64,000 bases of DNA from an uncultured Mycoplasmatota bacterium (GCA_947649365.1 CANSRH010000001.1:1-64000), one strand, 5' to 3'. Counted from the stretch's first letter, positions 16,337 through 25,723 are shown. Notes: generated from the letters alone by a model not told the origin. A program made the numbers and translations.

Positions 16337-18946
16337 TTAAGAAATATTTTCTTGAATCTCAAAACTTTTTACTAATTTAACTGTTTTTCCTTTTAAATCC
16401 GTAGCTATAATTTCTATTTGGTATTCTCCTTTTGGTAATTTATAATTTCCTATTTTAATGTTTACTTTTTTAGCAGCAGAATTGTCGATGATGTACATTA
16501 ATTTTGATGGAAGTGAACCTTCTCCAATCACAGATAATTTAATATCATCTTGTGTAATGTTATATAGTAGTTCTTCGTTCAATGAAATTGTAAATGAGTC
16601 ATTCGTGTACTTCATATCTATTATCTCTAAAGTTGTTTCTGGATTGCTTCCTTCGTCTTTCCATTCCGGAATTTTGTAGTGGTCTACAAATCCTACTCTA
16701 TAGTTTCCTGCTGTATCAACAAATAGTGCCCATACTCTTGTATTTTTTGTTACATTGATGCCAGTTAAATCAATTTCTATGGTGTTGCCACCAGCGTTTA
16801 GTTTTTGATTTTTGCTATTTATTTTTCCTGTTAAAACATCACTTGCAAAAGGTGTTGTTGAGTTGTAATCGTAAATGCCACCATTCCAGTCATAGATTCC
16901 ATAGTATACTACTCCTGCTTCATCGGAATTGAATTTAAATTCTGCTTTGTTTTCTGAAATTCTTTTGACATTGTCCACTGCTCCTGTGATGGTTGGTGGA
17001 TTTAAGTGCGTTACAAAATCTTTTTCTATGATTTGTTCTTCATTTATTTTTATTTTAATTGTATATTCGTTATCTTTATGTCCATAATTTTTTGGAATTT
17101 CTATGATATAGGTTAATAAGTCTGGACTTACATAAAGAGTAGCATCTTTTATTGTTAAACTGCTATCGCTTGGGCAATGAATTTCAAAGTCTTTTAACGT
17201 TAATTCTTTTTCAGGAATTCGATTTAATTTGAATACAAATCGATTTTCTATTTCTTCTTTGGCATAAATTATTTCATATTTACTAGGTGTTACTTCTATT
17301 TTTTGACCACTAATTTCAATTGGTCCATATACTTTTCCAGTATTATCAAAGTATCCTTCCATTACATAATACAATTGATAGGTTACATCTGGTGTTAAAT
17401 CTGTTATTTGAATACTATTGAATCCTACTTTTACATCTGCATTTTTTCCTGTTTCTTTTATAAATTCTGGTGTTTTTGTTTCTCTTGTTGTAGCTTCTTC
17501 TAGAATGTAGTAAAATTTTCCGCCTTCATCGACACCATATAATTTGATTGTTGCTTCTGTGTCTGTTGTTCTTTCGCTAGTTATATTATCTAGTGTTGGA
17601 TTGGCATAATCCGTTGAAAACTCTTTGCTAATTATATTTCCATTTGGTAAGGTAATATAAAGTGCATAAGAATCATTTTTAAAATACGATGTAGATAATG
17701 TATATGTTTTTTGATCTTTTGTTGTTAGTTTAAATAAAGTTATACTTTTTCCGGCATTACAAATAACGGATATGTCTTTCATAGATAGGTCTACCGCTTC
17801 ACTGAATGTGAATGTTACACTTCCTTGAGCAGTAGAACGTACATCTAATAGATTGATAGTTTCTTCTTGACGAATTAAAATGTTTTCTACATTTTCAGCA
17901 ATTTCTTTGTTTGTTACATCTACATAAATTCTAGTGTTGCTCGCTTCTAGGTTTGCATTTGCAATCACACCAGTTCCTGCTACAATGGTATTTTCTCCTT
18001 TGTTGTTAAAATTAGAAATTGTGTTGTCTCCGTTGATTCTTATTGTACTTGTTTCTTGATTGGTTAACGTTTCTACAGGTGCATTCACTACTAGGTTTGC
18101 TTTTTGTTGATTCAAAAGCATTTCTGTACTTTGATTTACTACTACCACTCCTGTTGAGTTGATAATTATATTTTGACTAGGAATATTTACTACCACTTCT
18201 TCACTATCGTTTACTTCAATGGTTGCCACTTTGTTCTCTCCATTAATTTCTACGTTTTTATTGATAGAAATAAATTCTATTTGACTATTTTGTGCAATAT
18301 TAATTGTAGCACCTTCTAATGCTTTGTTTATTGTTTTGTAAACAGCACTTCTAAAGGCAAATGTTTGCATCTCTTTTTCTTTTACATATAAAAATGGAAT
18401 GGTAGCGTTGTTAATGTCCAATTGGTATTTTCCCGGATTTTCAAGCACTAATTTTTCTTTTATTTCAATGTTTTCTAAAACAATTTTGGCATTGTTTTTT
18501 ATATCTTCTTTTATGGTTAGCGTTTTGTATTGTTTGTTCTCCACTTTGAAAATTCCATTCACTACCATATCATCTGTTATGATTAAATCTTCTAGTTCTT
18601 CTTTTGGTTCTTCAGGTGTTGATGGATTTTCTGGATTTTTAGGTGGTTCTTCAACAGATGGTTTGTTTGGATGAATTGGATTAGTAGGTTTTGGATTTTT
18701 ATTTCCTATTTGATTTGGTGTTCCGTTTTCTACCATTGTATTTTCATTATCGTTATTGTTATTTTCTTCTACTTGATTTTCTTCTTTATTGGGTTCTTTT
18801 TCATTTTCTTTTGTAGTAGAATCTTCTTTCTTTTCTTCTAAAGATGGTTTTTGTCCTTCGCTAGTGTGATTTGTTAGTAGTTTTACTCCTCCACTTATTC
18901 CTAAAATAGCTATTAAAGCAATCATTATTGTTTTTGTTTTTTTCAT
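16337..18946 (-). CDS. Large exported, membrane-anchored surface protein
   Basis: 869 residues. A signal anchor at about 5-24 precedes a disordered Glu/Asn/Pro linker (about 30-118, with repeated PNKP/PEEP). Next is a beta-rich region (about 118-370) with repeated short strands such as ENIEIKEKLVLENPGKYQLDIN, resembling a right-handed beta-solenoid. Several Ig- or fibronectin-like modules fill the rest, seen as VTFTFSEAVDLSMKDISV, TSERTTDTEATIKLYG and ISENKAEFKFNSDEAGVVYYGI. There is no LPxTG signal, so attachment is probably by the N-terminal helix. A role in the cell envelope or adhesion is inference. The gene is monocistronic. Confidence 0.65.
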   Translation of the reverse strand: MKKTKTIMIALIAILGISGGVKLLTNHTSEGQKPSLEEKKEDSTTKENEKEPNKEENQVEENNNNDNENTMVENGTPNQIGNKNPKPTNPIHPNKPSVEEPPKNPENPSTPEEPKEELEDLIITDDMVVNGIFKVENKQYKTLTIKEDIKNNAKIVLENIEIKEKLVLENPGKYQLDINNATIPFLYVKEKEMQTFAFRSAVYKTINKALEGATINIAQNSQIEFISINKNVEINGENKVATIEVNDSEEVVVNIPSQNIIINSTGVVVVNQSTEMLLNQQKANLVVNAPVETLTNQETSTIRINGDNTISNFNNKGENTIVAGTGVIANANLEASNTRIYVDVTNKEIAENVENILIRQEETINLLDVRSTAQGSVTFTFSEAVDLSMKDISVICNAGKSITLFKLTTKDQKTYTLSTSYFKNDSYALYITLPNGNIISKEFSTDYANPTLDNITSERTTDTEATIKLYGVDEGGKFYYILEEATTRETKTPEFIKETGKNADVKVGFNSIQITDLTPDVTYQLYYVMEGYFDNTGKVYGPIEISGQKIEVTPSKYEIIYAKEEIENRFVFKLNRIPEKELTLKDFEIHCPSDSSLTIKDATLYVSPDLLTYIIEIPKNYGHKDNEYTIKIKINEEQIIEKDFVTHLNPPTITGAVDNVKRISENKAEFKFNSDEAGVVYYGIYDWNGGIYDYNSTTPFASDVLTGKINSKNQKLNAGGNTIEIDLTGINVTKNTRVWALFVDTAGNYRVGFVDHYKIPEWKDEGSNPETTLEIIDMKYTNDSFTISLNEELLYNITQDDIKLSVIGEGSLPSKLMYIIDNSAAKKVNIKIGNYKLPKGEYQIEIIATDLKGKTVKLVKSFEIQENIS

Positions 18947-19145
18947 AGTTTTCCTTTCTCCCCTCTCTATTATTGTTCATCTTTTTTGTAGAAATGTCAA
19001 TTTAAATTCACTTTCTTTACATGGATTTTTTTGGAATTTTTTATTTCTACATTTCTATTTTATTTTAGTTTGATTTTAAAATGATTACAAAAAAATAAAT
19101 ACCTTTTTTAAAGTACTTATTTTTTTCATTCTTTTTCTTTTTTCT

Positions 19146-22100
19146 CTACTCTTCTTCCTTGTCCATTCTTAATAAGTTTTTAATGTCTTTTTCTGTTAAT
19201 TTGGACAAAAGATTTTGGTCTCTTTCTTCTCCTTCAATTAGAGTGTCACTTAGTATTTTCTTTTTATTTTGAAGTTCTAGTATTCTTTCTTCTATGGTTC
19301 CTTTGCAAATGAGTTTAATGACTTCTACTGTATTGGTTTGGCCAATTCTATGTGCTCTATCTGTTGCTTGATTTTCTACCTGTGGATTCCACCATAGGTC
19401 TAAATGAATGACTACATCTGCACTGGTTAAATTGAGTCCTGTTCCTCCTGCTTTTAATGTGATTAAAAATACGTTGGTATTATCAGTGTTAAATTGATTT
19501 ACCAGTTCCATTCTTTTTTTAGAAGATACACTTCCATCAATGATATAGGTAGATATCTTGTTGTTGTTGAATTCTTTGTTGACTATTTCTAGAGCTGTTT
19601 TGAAACTGGTGAATAGTAAAATTTTATGTCCATTTTCAATGATTCCTTTGGTTAATTCTACTAAATTATCTATTTTGGCACTTCCTCCTTGATAGTCTTC
19701 ATAAAGAATTCTTGGGTCAATACATAATTGACGAAGCTTTGTTAATAATTGTAAAATTTTGAAATTCCCTTTTTGGAACCCTTCTGTTTTTATGATTTCA
19801 TCCAGTTCTTTTTTGGTTTTTTCTAGTTGGGCAACATATAATTTTTTTTGTTCTTTATTTAAGTCGATTGAGATGTTGTTTTCTATTTTTGGAGGAAGTT
19901 CTTTTACTACATCTTTTTTTCTTCTTCGCAGAATAAAAGGTTTGATTTGTTCGTTTAAGACTTTTAAAGTTTCTAGTTGTTCTTCTTCTATTTCTTTTAC
20001 ATGGTATTTTCTTTGAAATTCTATAAGGCCTATTAAATACCCTGGCATGATAAAGTCAAAGATACTCCATAGTTCTAAAACTGAGTTTTCTAGAGGTGTT
20101 CCTGATAGGGCTATTTTGGTGCTTGCTTTTATTTCTTTTACCACTTTTGTCATTTGAGCACTGGCATTTTTGATGTTTTGTGCCTCGTCAATGGCCATTA
20201 GTTCAAATTGCATTTTTTTGTATATTTCTTGGTCTTGCCTTACTAAACCATAAGTCGTAATTAGTACTTGTACATCGATTAGATGTTCTAGTTCTTGTTT
20301 ACGAGTTGCTTTGTTTTCTGCAATTACTTTGTATTTTAATTCTTTGCCAAATTTATCAAATTCGTTTTTCCAATTATAAATTAAAGAGGTTGGTGCGACA
20401 ATTAAAATTTTGGCACTCTGTTTTTCTTTTAAAATTTGTTTGATTAAATAAATCAATTGAATGGATTTTCCAAGTCCCATTTCGTCTGCTAAAATTCCTC
20501 CAAAACCACATTTGTATATGTTGTATAACCATTTGATTCCAATTTCTTGGTAATCTCTTAATATTTTTTTGTCTTTCTCTTTTAAATCAAGTGGTACATC
20601 TTTGTAAGAGTTAAATTTTTCTATTAATTCGTCGAATAGGTTGTTGGTATTGATAATATGGTATTTGTCTTTTTTGATACTATCTAGATAAATGGCTCTG
20701 TATTTTGGGATTACCCCTGTACCATTTTTAATATCTTTTGTGGATAAGTCCATGTCTTTTACTAACTCTTTAAATTCTTGTAGTTCTTCATTTTCTGTTA
20801 AATCGAGTAAGTCTCCACTTTTTAAACGATAGTATCGTTTTTTATTTTGCATGCTTTCTAAAATATTCACTATTTCGTCATTTTTGATTTCTCCTAAGTT
20901 AAATTCGTATTTCATAATGTTATCTCTTCCAATAGAAAAACTAGAACGAACAGTATTTTCTTTTACTATTTTGGTTTCTTTCATTTTATCAGAGGTAAAT
21001 ACTTCGTACTTTTCTGCAAGTTCTAGTAAATGTTCTTCTAGAAAAAGACCTATATCGTCTAAGTCGTCCATAAAGATTTTTTTGTTGTCTAGGATAAATC
21101 CATATGTTAATAAATCTTGAACTACATTTTGTTCTTCTTCCTCATCTCTAATAAGGTTTGAGGATTCGTCAAAGTAGTCGATTTCTTGTTCTTGGTAAGT
21201 AAGTTTTAAATTGCATAGAATGCTATTTCCTTTTAAATCTAAATAGATTTTTATCTCTGGTTTGTTTCCTAAAACAATGGTATCTTTTAGATTATCATCC
21301 AAAGAAACATTATTTTTGATAATCGGTAGAACTCCATTTTTAAAAATTTCTAAATCACTTTCTAAGAATTCAATATCATGAAGTTGGTTGCTTTGCATAA
21401 GTGATAAAATTTTACTCGCTTTGGTTGGAAGCTCGTATAAGGTAGAATCTTCTATCACGTACTTACAATTGTCTGTTAATATATCAACATTTTGTTCTAC
21501 TACAGATAGTTTGTAGTATTTTTCCCCTTTTTCTAAAGAAAGTTTTATAGGATTTTCATGACGAATGTTTGTTATTTTTCCATAGCCAGTAATGAAGAAT
21601 ATTTTGTTTTCTAAAAGCGTTAAAAAAGTAGGAAGTTGTTCAACAGATATGGCAAGATTTCGAAAGTTATAGTAGGAATTGGCTTGGTAAAGTCTTGCTA
21701 GAAAATCTAAAATTTCTTTATCTATTTTAGAAAAAAAGTGTTCTCTTGGATTGTATGTAAAATTTTTACCAAATACCATTTCTTCTTGATTGATATATGT
21801 GTTGATAAAAGCATCAAATTTGTTATTTAAACTATAAAGTTTTGATTCTCCAATTCTAAAGTTTAGTCCGATCGTGGTTTCGTAATAGTTATCGTTGAAA
21901 GTCAATTCTACTTCTAGTTCTAATTGTTTTTTTAAATTGATTTTGTTTTTGTTTGGTTCTTTATAAAATTCTTTTAATATTTGTTGGGATAAAAAAAGCT
22001 TTTTTTGTTCTGGATCTAGCGTAAATATTTCTTCTCGATAGTGGATTAAACAAGCAGCAACATGTTTACAAGTACCCCAATTTTGGAATTGCATGCAGTC

Positions 22101-22316
22101 ACAATTAAGGCTTGTAATTTTGCTATCTTTGTAGTAAATTTCTACATCGTATATGTCTCTATAAGAGGTTTCTGATTGTACAGAAAAGTAATGAATCTCT
22201 TTTCCTGCTATGGTGTCACTATAGTTGTATTTAATGTATCCTTTGTAATAGTTTAATCCTTTTTGAAAAGAGTCTTTTCCTACAAACTTTTCTATCGTTT
22301 GTAACTCCATGTCCAT
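19146..22316 (-). CDS. SNF2-family helicase with SWIM zinc finger
   Basis: 1056 residues. The N-terminal SWIM motif CDCMQFQNWGTCKH (CxC..CxH, about residues 75-88) should bind zinc. The middle region resembles the bacterial SNF2 helicase-associated domain. The C-terminal half carries the ATPase: ADEMGLGKS (Walker A), IDEAQNIKN (DEAQ box), ALSGTPLENSVLELWSIFDF, then the helicase C domain LITLKAGGTGLNLTSADVVIHLD and DRAHRIGQ. The protein would translocate on duplex DNA or remodel protein-DNA complexes. The start ATG has GAGGTGAT upstream. It is full-length for the family; the biological target is not known. Confidence 0.85.
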   Translation of the reverse strand: MDMELQTIEKFVGKDSFQKGLNYYKGYIKYNYSDTIAGKEIHYFSVQSETSYRDIYDVEIYYKDSKITSLNCDCMQFQNWGTCKHVAACLIHYREEIFTLDPEQKKLFLSQQILKEFYKEPNKNKINLKKQLELEVELTFNDNYYETTIGLNFRIGESKLYSLNNKFDAFINTYINQEEMVFGKNFTYNPREHFFSKIDKEILDFLARLYQANSYYNFRNLAISVEQLPTFLTLLENKIFFITGYGKITNIRHENPIKLSLEKGEKYYKLSVVEQNVDILTDNCKYVIEDSTLYELPTKASKILSLMQSNQLHDIEFLESDLEIFKNGVLPIIKNNVSLDDNLKDTIVLGNKPEIKIYLDLKGNSILCNLKLTYQEQEIDYFDESSNLIRDEEEEQNVVQDLLTYGFILDNKKIFMDDLDDIGLFLEEHLLELAEKYEVFTSDKMKETKIVKENTVRSSFSIGRDNIMKYEFNLGEIKNDEIVNILESMQNKKRYYRLKSGDLLDLTENEELQEFKELVKDMDLSTKDIKNGTGVIPKYRAIYLDSIKKDKYHIINTNNLFDELIEKFNSYKDVPLDLKEKDKKILRDYQEIGIKWLYNIYKCGFGGILADEMGLGKSIQLIYLIKQILKEKQSAKILIVAPTSLIYNWKNEFDKFGKELKYKVIAENKATRKQELEHLIDVQVLITTYGLVRQDQEIYKKMQFELMAIDEAQNIKNASAQMTKVVKEIKASTKIALSGTPLENSVLELWSIFDFIMPGYLIGLIEFQRKYHVKEIEEEQLETLKVLNEQIKPFILRRRKKDVVKELPPKIENNISIDLNKEQKKLYVAQLEKTKKELDEIIKTEGFQKGNFKILQLLTKLRQLCIDPRILYEDYQGGSAKIDNLVELTKGIIENGHKILLFTSFKTALEIVNKEFNNNKISTYIIDGSVSSKKRMELVNQFNTDNTNVFLITLKAGGTGLNLTSADVVIHLDLWWNPQVENQATDRAHRIGQTNTVEVIKLICKGTIEERILELQNKKKILSDTLIEGEERDQNLLSKLTEKDIKNLLRMDKEEE

Positions 22317-22433
22317 ACAAAATCACCTCTCACTAATTTTTTATTATAACACTTTTTTGTTTTTTTAATAAGGGAGTGTGGATAAATAGGAAAAATTGTG
22401 TATGCCTATGAAATCAAAAATAAAAAACTAAAA

Positions 22434-22458
22434 AAATCGTAATTGCTGTTTACGATTT
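22434..22458 (-). terminator. Terminator of the peptide deformylase gene
   Basis: AAATCGTAA pairs with TTACGATTT around a 7-nt loop, followed by TTTTAGTTTTTT on the minus strand. Confidence 0.75.
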
Positions 22459-22522
22459 CCGTATTTTCTGTTACGTTTTGATACAACTATTTCTAAATCT
22501 AGATTGATTAAAATGAATTATT

Positions 22523-23140
22523 TTATTCTTTTTTACTACTTTCCTTTTTTAACTTTTCATAATTTCCAGTTTTAGAATAAATTTTATAATTATGGGTTTG
22601 ACGCCATTTTTTTCTTTCTTCGGTAGTCATAACAAGTACTTCTTCTGCGATATCCATATGTAATATTCCATTTAAATGATCCATTTCATGGGATAAAACT
22701 GTTGCTTCAAATCCTTCAAATATTTCATTTTGTTTTTTACCATTTCGGTCAATATATTCTATTTCCATTTTGTAAGATCTCAACACTCTTCCGCAATTGT
22801 TTAAACAACTAGCACAAGCTTCCCAATACTCTGTTAAGCCTTCTCGATTTAAAATTACTGGATTAATAACAACTCTTGCTTCATTATAATTTTTTTCTTC
22901 TTCGGAAAGAGAGTCTGTTTGTATTTTGTTTATTCTTTCTAAGTTTGTATTTTTTAAGTATATCAGTCTTTTAGGAATTTCAAGTTGAACAGCAGCCATC
23001 GCCATCACTTCATTTTCTTCGCAATACATCTCTAATTCTTTTATATTCTTATCTAGTTCGTTATCTTTTTCTATATCGACTGGAACAGATACTTGTCTTA
23101 AATACTCTTCCTTTTCTGCTATAGTAATTGCTTTTTTCAT
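22523..23140 (-). CDS. Peptide deformylase, divergent
   Basis: 205 residues from ATG 23140, preceded by AAAGGAGTG; a GTG three codons earlier lies in the ribosome binding site. The metal site is present: EACAS (107-111, replacing EGCLS, with the cysteine kept) and HEMDH (151-155). Motif 1, usually GxGxAAxQ, reads VMAMAAVQL (45-53), so its glycines are lost. A normal peptide deformylase removes formyl groups from new proteins. The altered motifs suggest a second-type deformylase or a paralogue with different substrates. The gene is next to an acetyltransferase on the same strand. Confidence 0.8.
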   Translation of the reverse strand: MKKAITIAEKEEYLRQVSVPVDIEKDNELDKNIKELEMYCEENEVMAMAAVQLEIPKRLIYLKNTNLERINKIQTDSLSEEEKNYNEARVVINPVILNREGLTEYWEACASCLNNCGRVLRSYKMEIEYIDRNGKKQNEIFEGFEATVLSHEMDHLNGILHMDIAEEVLVMTTEERKKWRQTHNYKIYSKTGNYEKLKKESSKKE

Positions 23141-23173
23141 ATGATACACTCCTTTTTCTTTCTTGTAATATCA

Positions 23174-23725
23174 TTATAGACCATCATGTGTCAATCTATC
23201 ATAATATTTTTTTAAACCTAAATATTTGTTATTCCATAATTTTAATTTTCCATGAAGGGAATAAGAGTATATTATTGTATTATTTTTTAACGTATCTGTA
23301 TCTTCCTTCGTGTAATTCTCTTTCATTGGCATCACTTTATCATATAAAAATAATGCAGGTCTATCTTTATAATAGGTAGTCTCTATTCTAAAATATCTAA
23401 ATCTATTTAATTTTTTACAATAATTTATTGTATCTTTTAAAACTTTTTCTCCATATCCTTTTCTTCTATATGCTGGCAAAATAGTAAAATAATCTAACCA
23501 TATCGTATCAGGATATTCTCTAAAAACATCTACTCCCGTGATTCCAATTAAGTCTTTATCGGTATAAATGAGAAAAAAACAATTATCATCTTTTGTATTT
23601 ATTGCTTTATCATATAAATTTTCATAATCAGGTTCATTGGACCAAGTATTCTTTTGAATTTCATAAGCAAAATTTAAATTATTTTTATCTAAAAGCACAT
23701 AGTTTAATCCATATTGTGATTTCAC
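23174..23725 (-). CDS. GNAT-family N-acetyltransferase
   Basis: About 183 residues from GTG 23725, chosen because GAAGGTGAT lies just before it; the ATG at 23746 has no ribosome binding site. Fold markers are LDYFTILPAYRRKGYGEKVL (motif A, acetyl-CoA pyrophosphate loop RRKGYG), and before it FFLIYTDKDLIGITGVDVF. The acceptor is unknown. The C-terminal part (KLWNNKYLGLKKYYDRL) is longer than minimal GNAT domains. It is 33 nt upstream of the deformylase gene and probably cotranscribed with it. Confidence 0.75.
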   Translation of the reverse strand: MKSQYGLNYVLLDKNNLNFAYEIQKNTWSNEPDYENLYDKAINTKDDNCFFLIYTDKDLIGITGVDVFREYPDTIWLDYFTILPAYRRKGYGEKVLKDTINYCKKLNRFRYFRIETTYYKDRPALFLYDKVMPMKENYTKEDTDTLKNNTIIYSYSLHGKLKLWNNKYLGLKKYYDRLTHDGL

Positions 23726-23808
23726 TTCATCACCTTCTAAACGCATATTGTAAATTGATTAAAAGTATATTAAAACTCAAAACTTATAGTTCGAGAAATT
23801 AGTCATTC

Positions 23809-23885
23809 TGGTGTTCATGATGAGATTCGAACTCATGACCTCTTCCTTCGGAGGGAAGCACTCTATCCAGCTGAGCTACATGAAC
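23809..23885 (-). tRNA. tRNA-Arg (CCG)
   Basis: A full cloverleaf on the minus strand: acceptor GTTCATG/CATGAAC, D-arm GCTCAGCTGGATAGAGT, and anticodon stem CTTCC/GGAAG with loop CTCCGAA (anticodon CCG). The T-arm is ATGAG-TTCGAAT-CTCAT, then discriminator A and encoded CCA. It reads CGG arginine codons, which are rare in DNA this AT-rich. Confidence 0.95.
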
Positions 23886-23937
23886 ATAAAGAAAGAAGTT
23901 TCCTATTTTATTATACAACAAATTTCTTTCTTTTCTT

Positions 23938-24474
23938 TTATTTTTTTATTGTGCAATTTGCTTCTTTACAAACAATCTTTTTTTCTACTACTTTTTTCTT
24001 ATCAGGACATTCTAAATAAATTTTCAAATCAAATTCTTCTGTAGCAATTTTGGTAACAATTATATAACTATTTTCTTGATTGCAAGTTTTCTCTTGATTG
24101 TTTTTGATTTCATCAATTAATTTTATTTCTATCATTTCTTTTATAACTAGAGAAACCGAATCTCCAATATTTTTGGGTAAAGGATTGCTTTTATAATATT
24201 CTGCGGTTGCTTTGGTTATTCTTTCAATATTTTTATTAAAGGTTTCGTTTTCATTTTCTTGGTATTTATTTAATCTAGAAACAACAAAGATTAAAAGTAA
24301 CATAACAAAAAACAATATTCCTAATTTTATTCCTAATCTTTTCCATTCTATCTTTTTCAAAATAGAATCGTTGCTTATTTCAAACTTAGGAAACTTTCTT
24401 TCTATGTTTTTCTTTTGGTATTTATTTTTTCTATTTTTTTCTTTTCTTATATTTTTCTTTTTTTCTTCATACAT
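23938..24474 (-). CDS. Membrane-anchored protein with pseudopilin-like extracellular domain
   Basis: 178 residues from ATG 24474 (GAGTGAT upstream). A very basic N-terminus (about 1-45) is followed by one transmembrane helix (about 50-68). Then comes a domain reading TKATAEYYKSNPLPKNIGDSVSLVIKEMIEIKLIDEI with paired cysteines (EKTCNQENS, YLECPDK and VCKEANCTI). The helix-then-short-strand layout with Cys pairs resembles minor pseudopilins but has no prepilin peptidase motif. Similar small proteins lie at 45.4-46.2 kb. Function unknown. Confidence 0.55.
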   Translation of the reverse strand: MYEEKKKNIRKEKNRKNKYQKKNIERKFPKFEISNDSILKKIEWKRLGIKLGILFFVMLLLIFVVSRLNKYQENENETFNKNIERITKATAEYYKSNPLPKNIGDSVSLVIKEMIEIKLIDEIKNNQEKTCNQENSYIIVTKIATEEFDLKIYLECPDKKKVVEKKIVCKEANCTIKK

Positions 24475-24576
24475 ATTTATCACTCTTTTTTGATTTTTTA
24501 TTATACATTATCTTACAAATATTGTCAGCATAATTTTATGGTATTTTCCCTTCTTTTATGCTAGAATACTATGTAC

Positions 24577-24946
24577 GGGGCAGTAAATGGTTTCGACAAT
24601 TATTACTAGATAGGATGGCAAGTGGTAGGCATACCTAAAATGCGTTCAATAATAAATAACAAAACTAAAAAAGAAGCTGCTTTCAGCTTCGCAACTCCTG
24701 TTTTTGCCTAATTAAAGGTCTAGGGAGACTTCTACTTACTTTTTCTTATAGGGTAAGTTAGGGGTTCATACATATAAGATAGTCAATTGAGATTGTTTAA
24801 GTTTCTTTTGATGAAAATTCATTAAACTAATTATATAATAGGTACGCTATAGCCAGTTATATAATGAATTTTAAATCTAGCTAAACTTGTAGAAATTGTA
24901 TCATAGGATATTTTGGACAGGGGTTCAACTCCCCTCTGCTCCACCA
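24577..24946 (+). ncRNA. ssrA: tmRNA
   Basis: It starts GGGGCAGTAAATGG and ends CTGCTCC-ACCA; the two ends pair as a tRNA-like acceptor, and the T-arm GGGGTTCAACTCCCC is intact. The tag frame ends GCA ACT CCT GTT TTT GCC TAA (ATPVFA), following KKEAAFSF. The likely resume codon lies near 24645, just after AATGCG, but is not certain. Together with SmpB (33083) it rescues stalled ribosomes. Confidence 0.95.
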
Positions 24947-24985
24947 TTGAGGTTAAAAGTCGCACTTTAGCGATTTACTTATATA

Positions 24986-25014
24986 AAGTTCATAGTATTT
25001 GATATTATGGGCTT
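24986..25014 (+). terminator. Terminator of ssrA
   Basis: AAGTTCATAGTA pairs (with G-U pairs) with TATTATGGGCTT around a 5-nt loop, followed by TTTT. Confidence 0.7.
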
Positions 25015-25045
25015 TTTTCATTGTCTAAAGGAGTGATGAATTTTT

Positions 25046-25339
25046 ATGAAAACGACCATAGAAAATTTAGAATTTCCTTGTGAAATTAAGAAAAAACTAA
25101 AAATGAAAGTTAGTATGGGAAACTTAGAAGTTGATTTTATTGATGGGCATTTGATTAAATTTGATAAAACGAATCTAAGTGTTCAAGAACCACATAAGAT
25201 TATTGTTAGTAATAAAAAGAATACTCTTGTTGCTTTACTTTATGAAAATGAAGATAAAATATATCTTCCTAGTGAAAATGCAATTATATCAATAACTAAA
25301 TATATCAGTATATTAAATGCAATGAATAAAATGTATTAA
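25046..25339 (+). CDS. Small hypothetical protein downstream of ssrA
   Basis: 97 residues, preceded by AAAGGAGTGATG. It is predicted as a small beta-rich protein (KVSMGNLEVDFIDGHLIKFDK, KIIVSNKKNTLVALLYENEDKIYL) with a C-terminal helix. There is no membrane segment or known motif. It may be chromosomal or the first gene of the adjoining mobile element; the repeat arrays begin 15 nt after its stop. Function unknown. Confidence 0.5.
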   Translation: MKTTIENLEFPCEIKKKLKMKVSMGNLEVDFIDGHLIKFDKTNLSVQEPHKIIVSNKKNTLVALLYENEDKIYLPSENAIISITKYISILNAMNKMY

Positions 25340-25354
25340 AAATAGATTAAATTT

Positions 25355-25426
25355 GTACTGAAAATGTACTATTTTTATACTAAATTTATACTAGGAATTG
25401 TATGAAATTTGTATTATTTATTGCAT
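25355..25426. repeat. 11-bp-spaced repeat array 1 (RTACT/GTATK)
   Basis: GTACT at 25355 and 25366, ATACT at 25377 and 25388, then after one extra base GTATG at 25400, GTATT at 25411 and TGCAT at 25422. The units are separated by A/T tracts with an exact 11-bp step. Confidence 0.7.
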
Positions 25427-25461
25427 TGTAATTAGACTATTCCCTATGATACTATGGTAGT

Positions 25462-25482
25462 GTATTGAAAATTTATCGATAC
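25462..25482. repeat. Palindrome GTATTGA-N7-TCGATAC
   Basis: Arms at 25462-25468 and 25476-25482 with one mismatch. A related palindrome lies on the other side of array 2. Confidence 0.65.
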
Positions 25483-25490
25483 TTATAGAA

Positions 25491-25567
25491 TTGCAACTTT
25501 TTTGCATGCTTTTTGCAACAATTTTGCAAGAAATTTGCAACTTTCTTGCCTAGACATTGCAAGAAAC
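25491..25567. repeat. 11-bp-spaced repeat array 2 (seven TTGC units)
   Basis: TTGC occurs at 25491, 25502, 25513, 25524, 25535, 25546 and 25557, a perfect 11-bp step. It is mostly followed by AA and T/A tracts. This is one helical turn per unit. Confidence 0.85.
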
Positions 25568-25585
25568 AAGTGTTATTATGATAAA

Positions 25586-25607
25586 GTATTGAAAAAAGTA
25601 TCAATAC
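25586..25607. repeat. Palindrome GTATTGA-N8-TCAATAC
   Basis: Perfect 7-bp arms at 25586-25592 and 25601-25607. It pairs by sequence with the palindrome at 25462. Confidence 0.7.
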
Positions 25608-25621
25608 AAGAGTATTTTTAT

Positions 25622-25687
25622 TTCTCAAATTCTTCTCAAAAATTACACGAAATTTACTCATTTTTTACCTAGACTTTTCTTAGGTGT
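25622..25687. repeat. 11-bp-spaced repeat array 3 (TWCWC)
   Basis: TTCTC at 25622 and 25633, TACAC at 25644, TACTC at 25655, TACCT at 25666 and TTCTT at 25677. The units are degenerate but again exactly 11 bp apart. Confidence 0.6.
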
Positions 25688-25704
25688 GGTGCTAAACTTG
25701 GTAT

Positions 25705-25723
25705 GATAGAAAATAATTCTATC
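25705..25723. repeat. Palindrome GATAGAA-N5-TTCTATC
   Basis: Perfect 7-bp arms around AATAA, between the repeat arrays and the recombinase gene. A candidate operator. Confidence 0.7.

Noticed and set aside
24640-24720. Tag peptide of tmRNA read from the first ATG (24648).
   Set aside because: tmRNA tags begin at a resume codon and not at ATG. Only the end of the tag (ATPVFA) can be stated safely.
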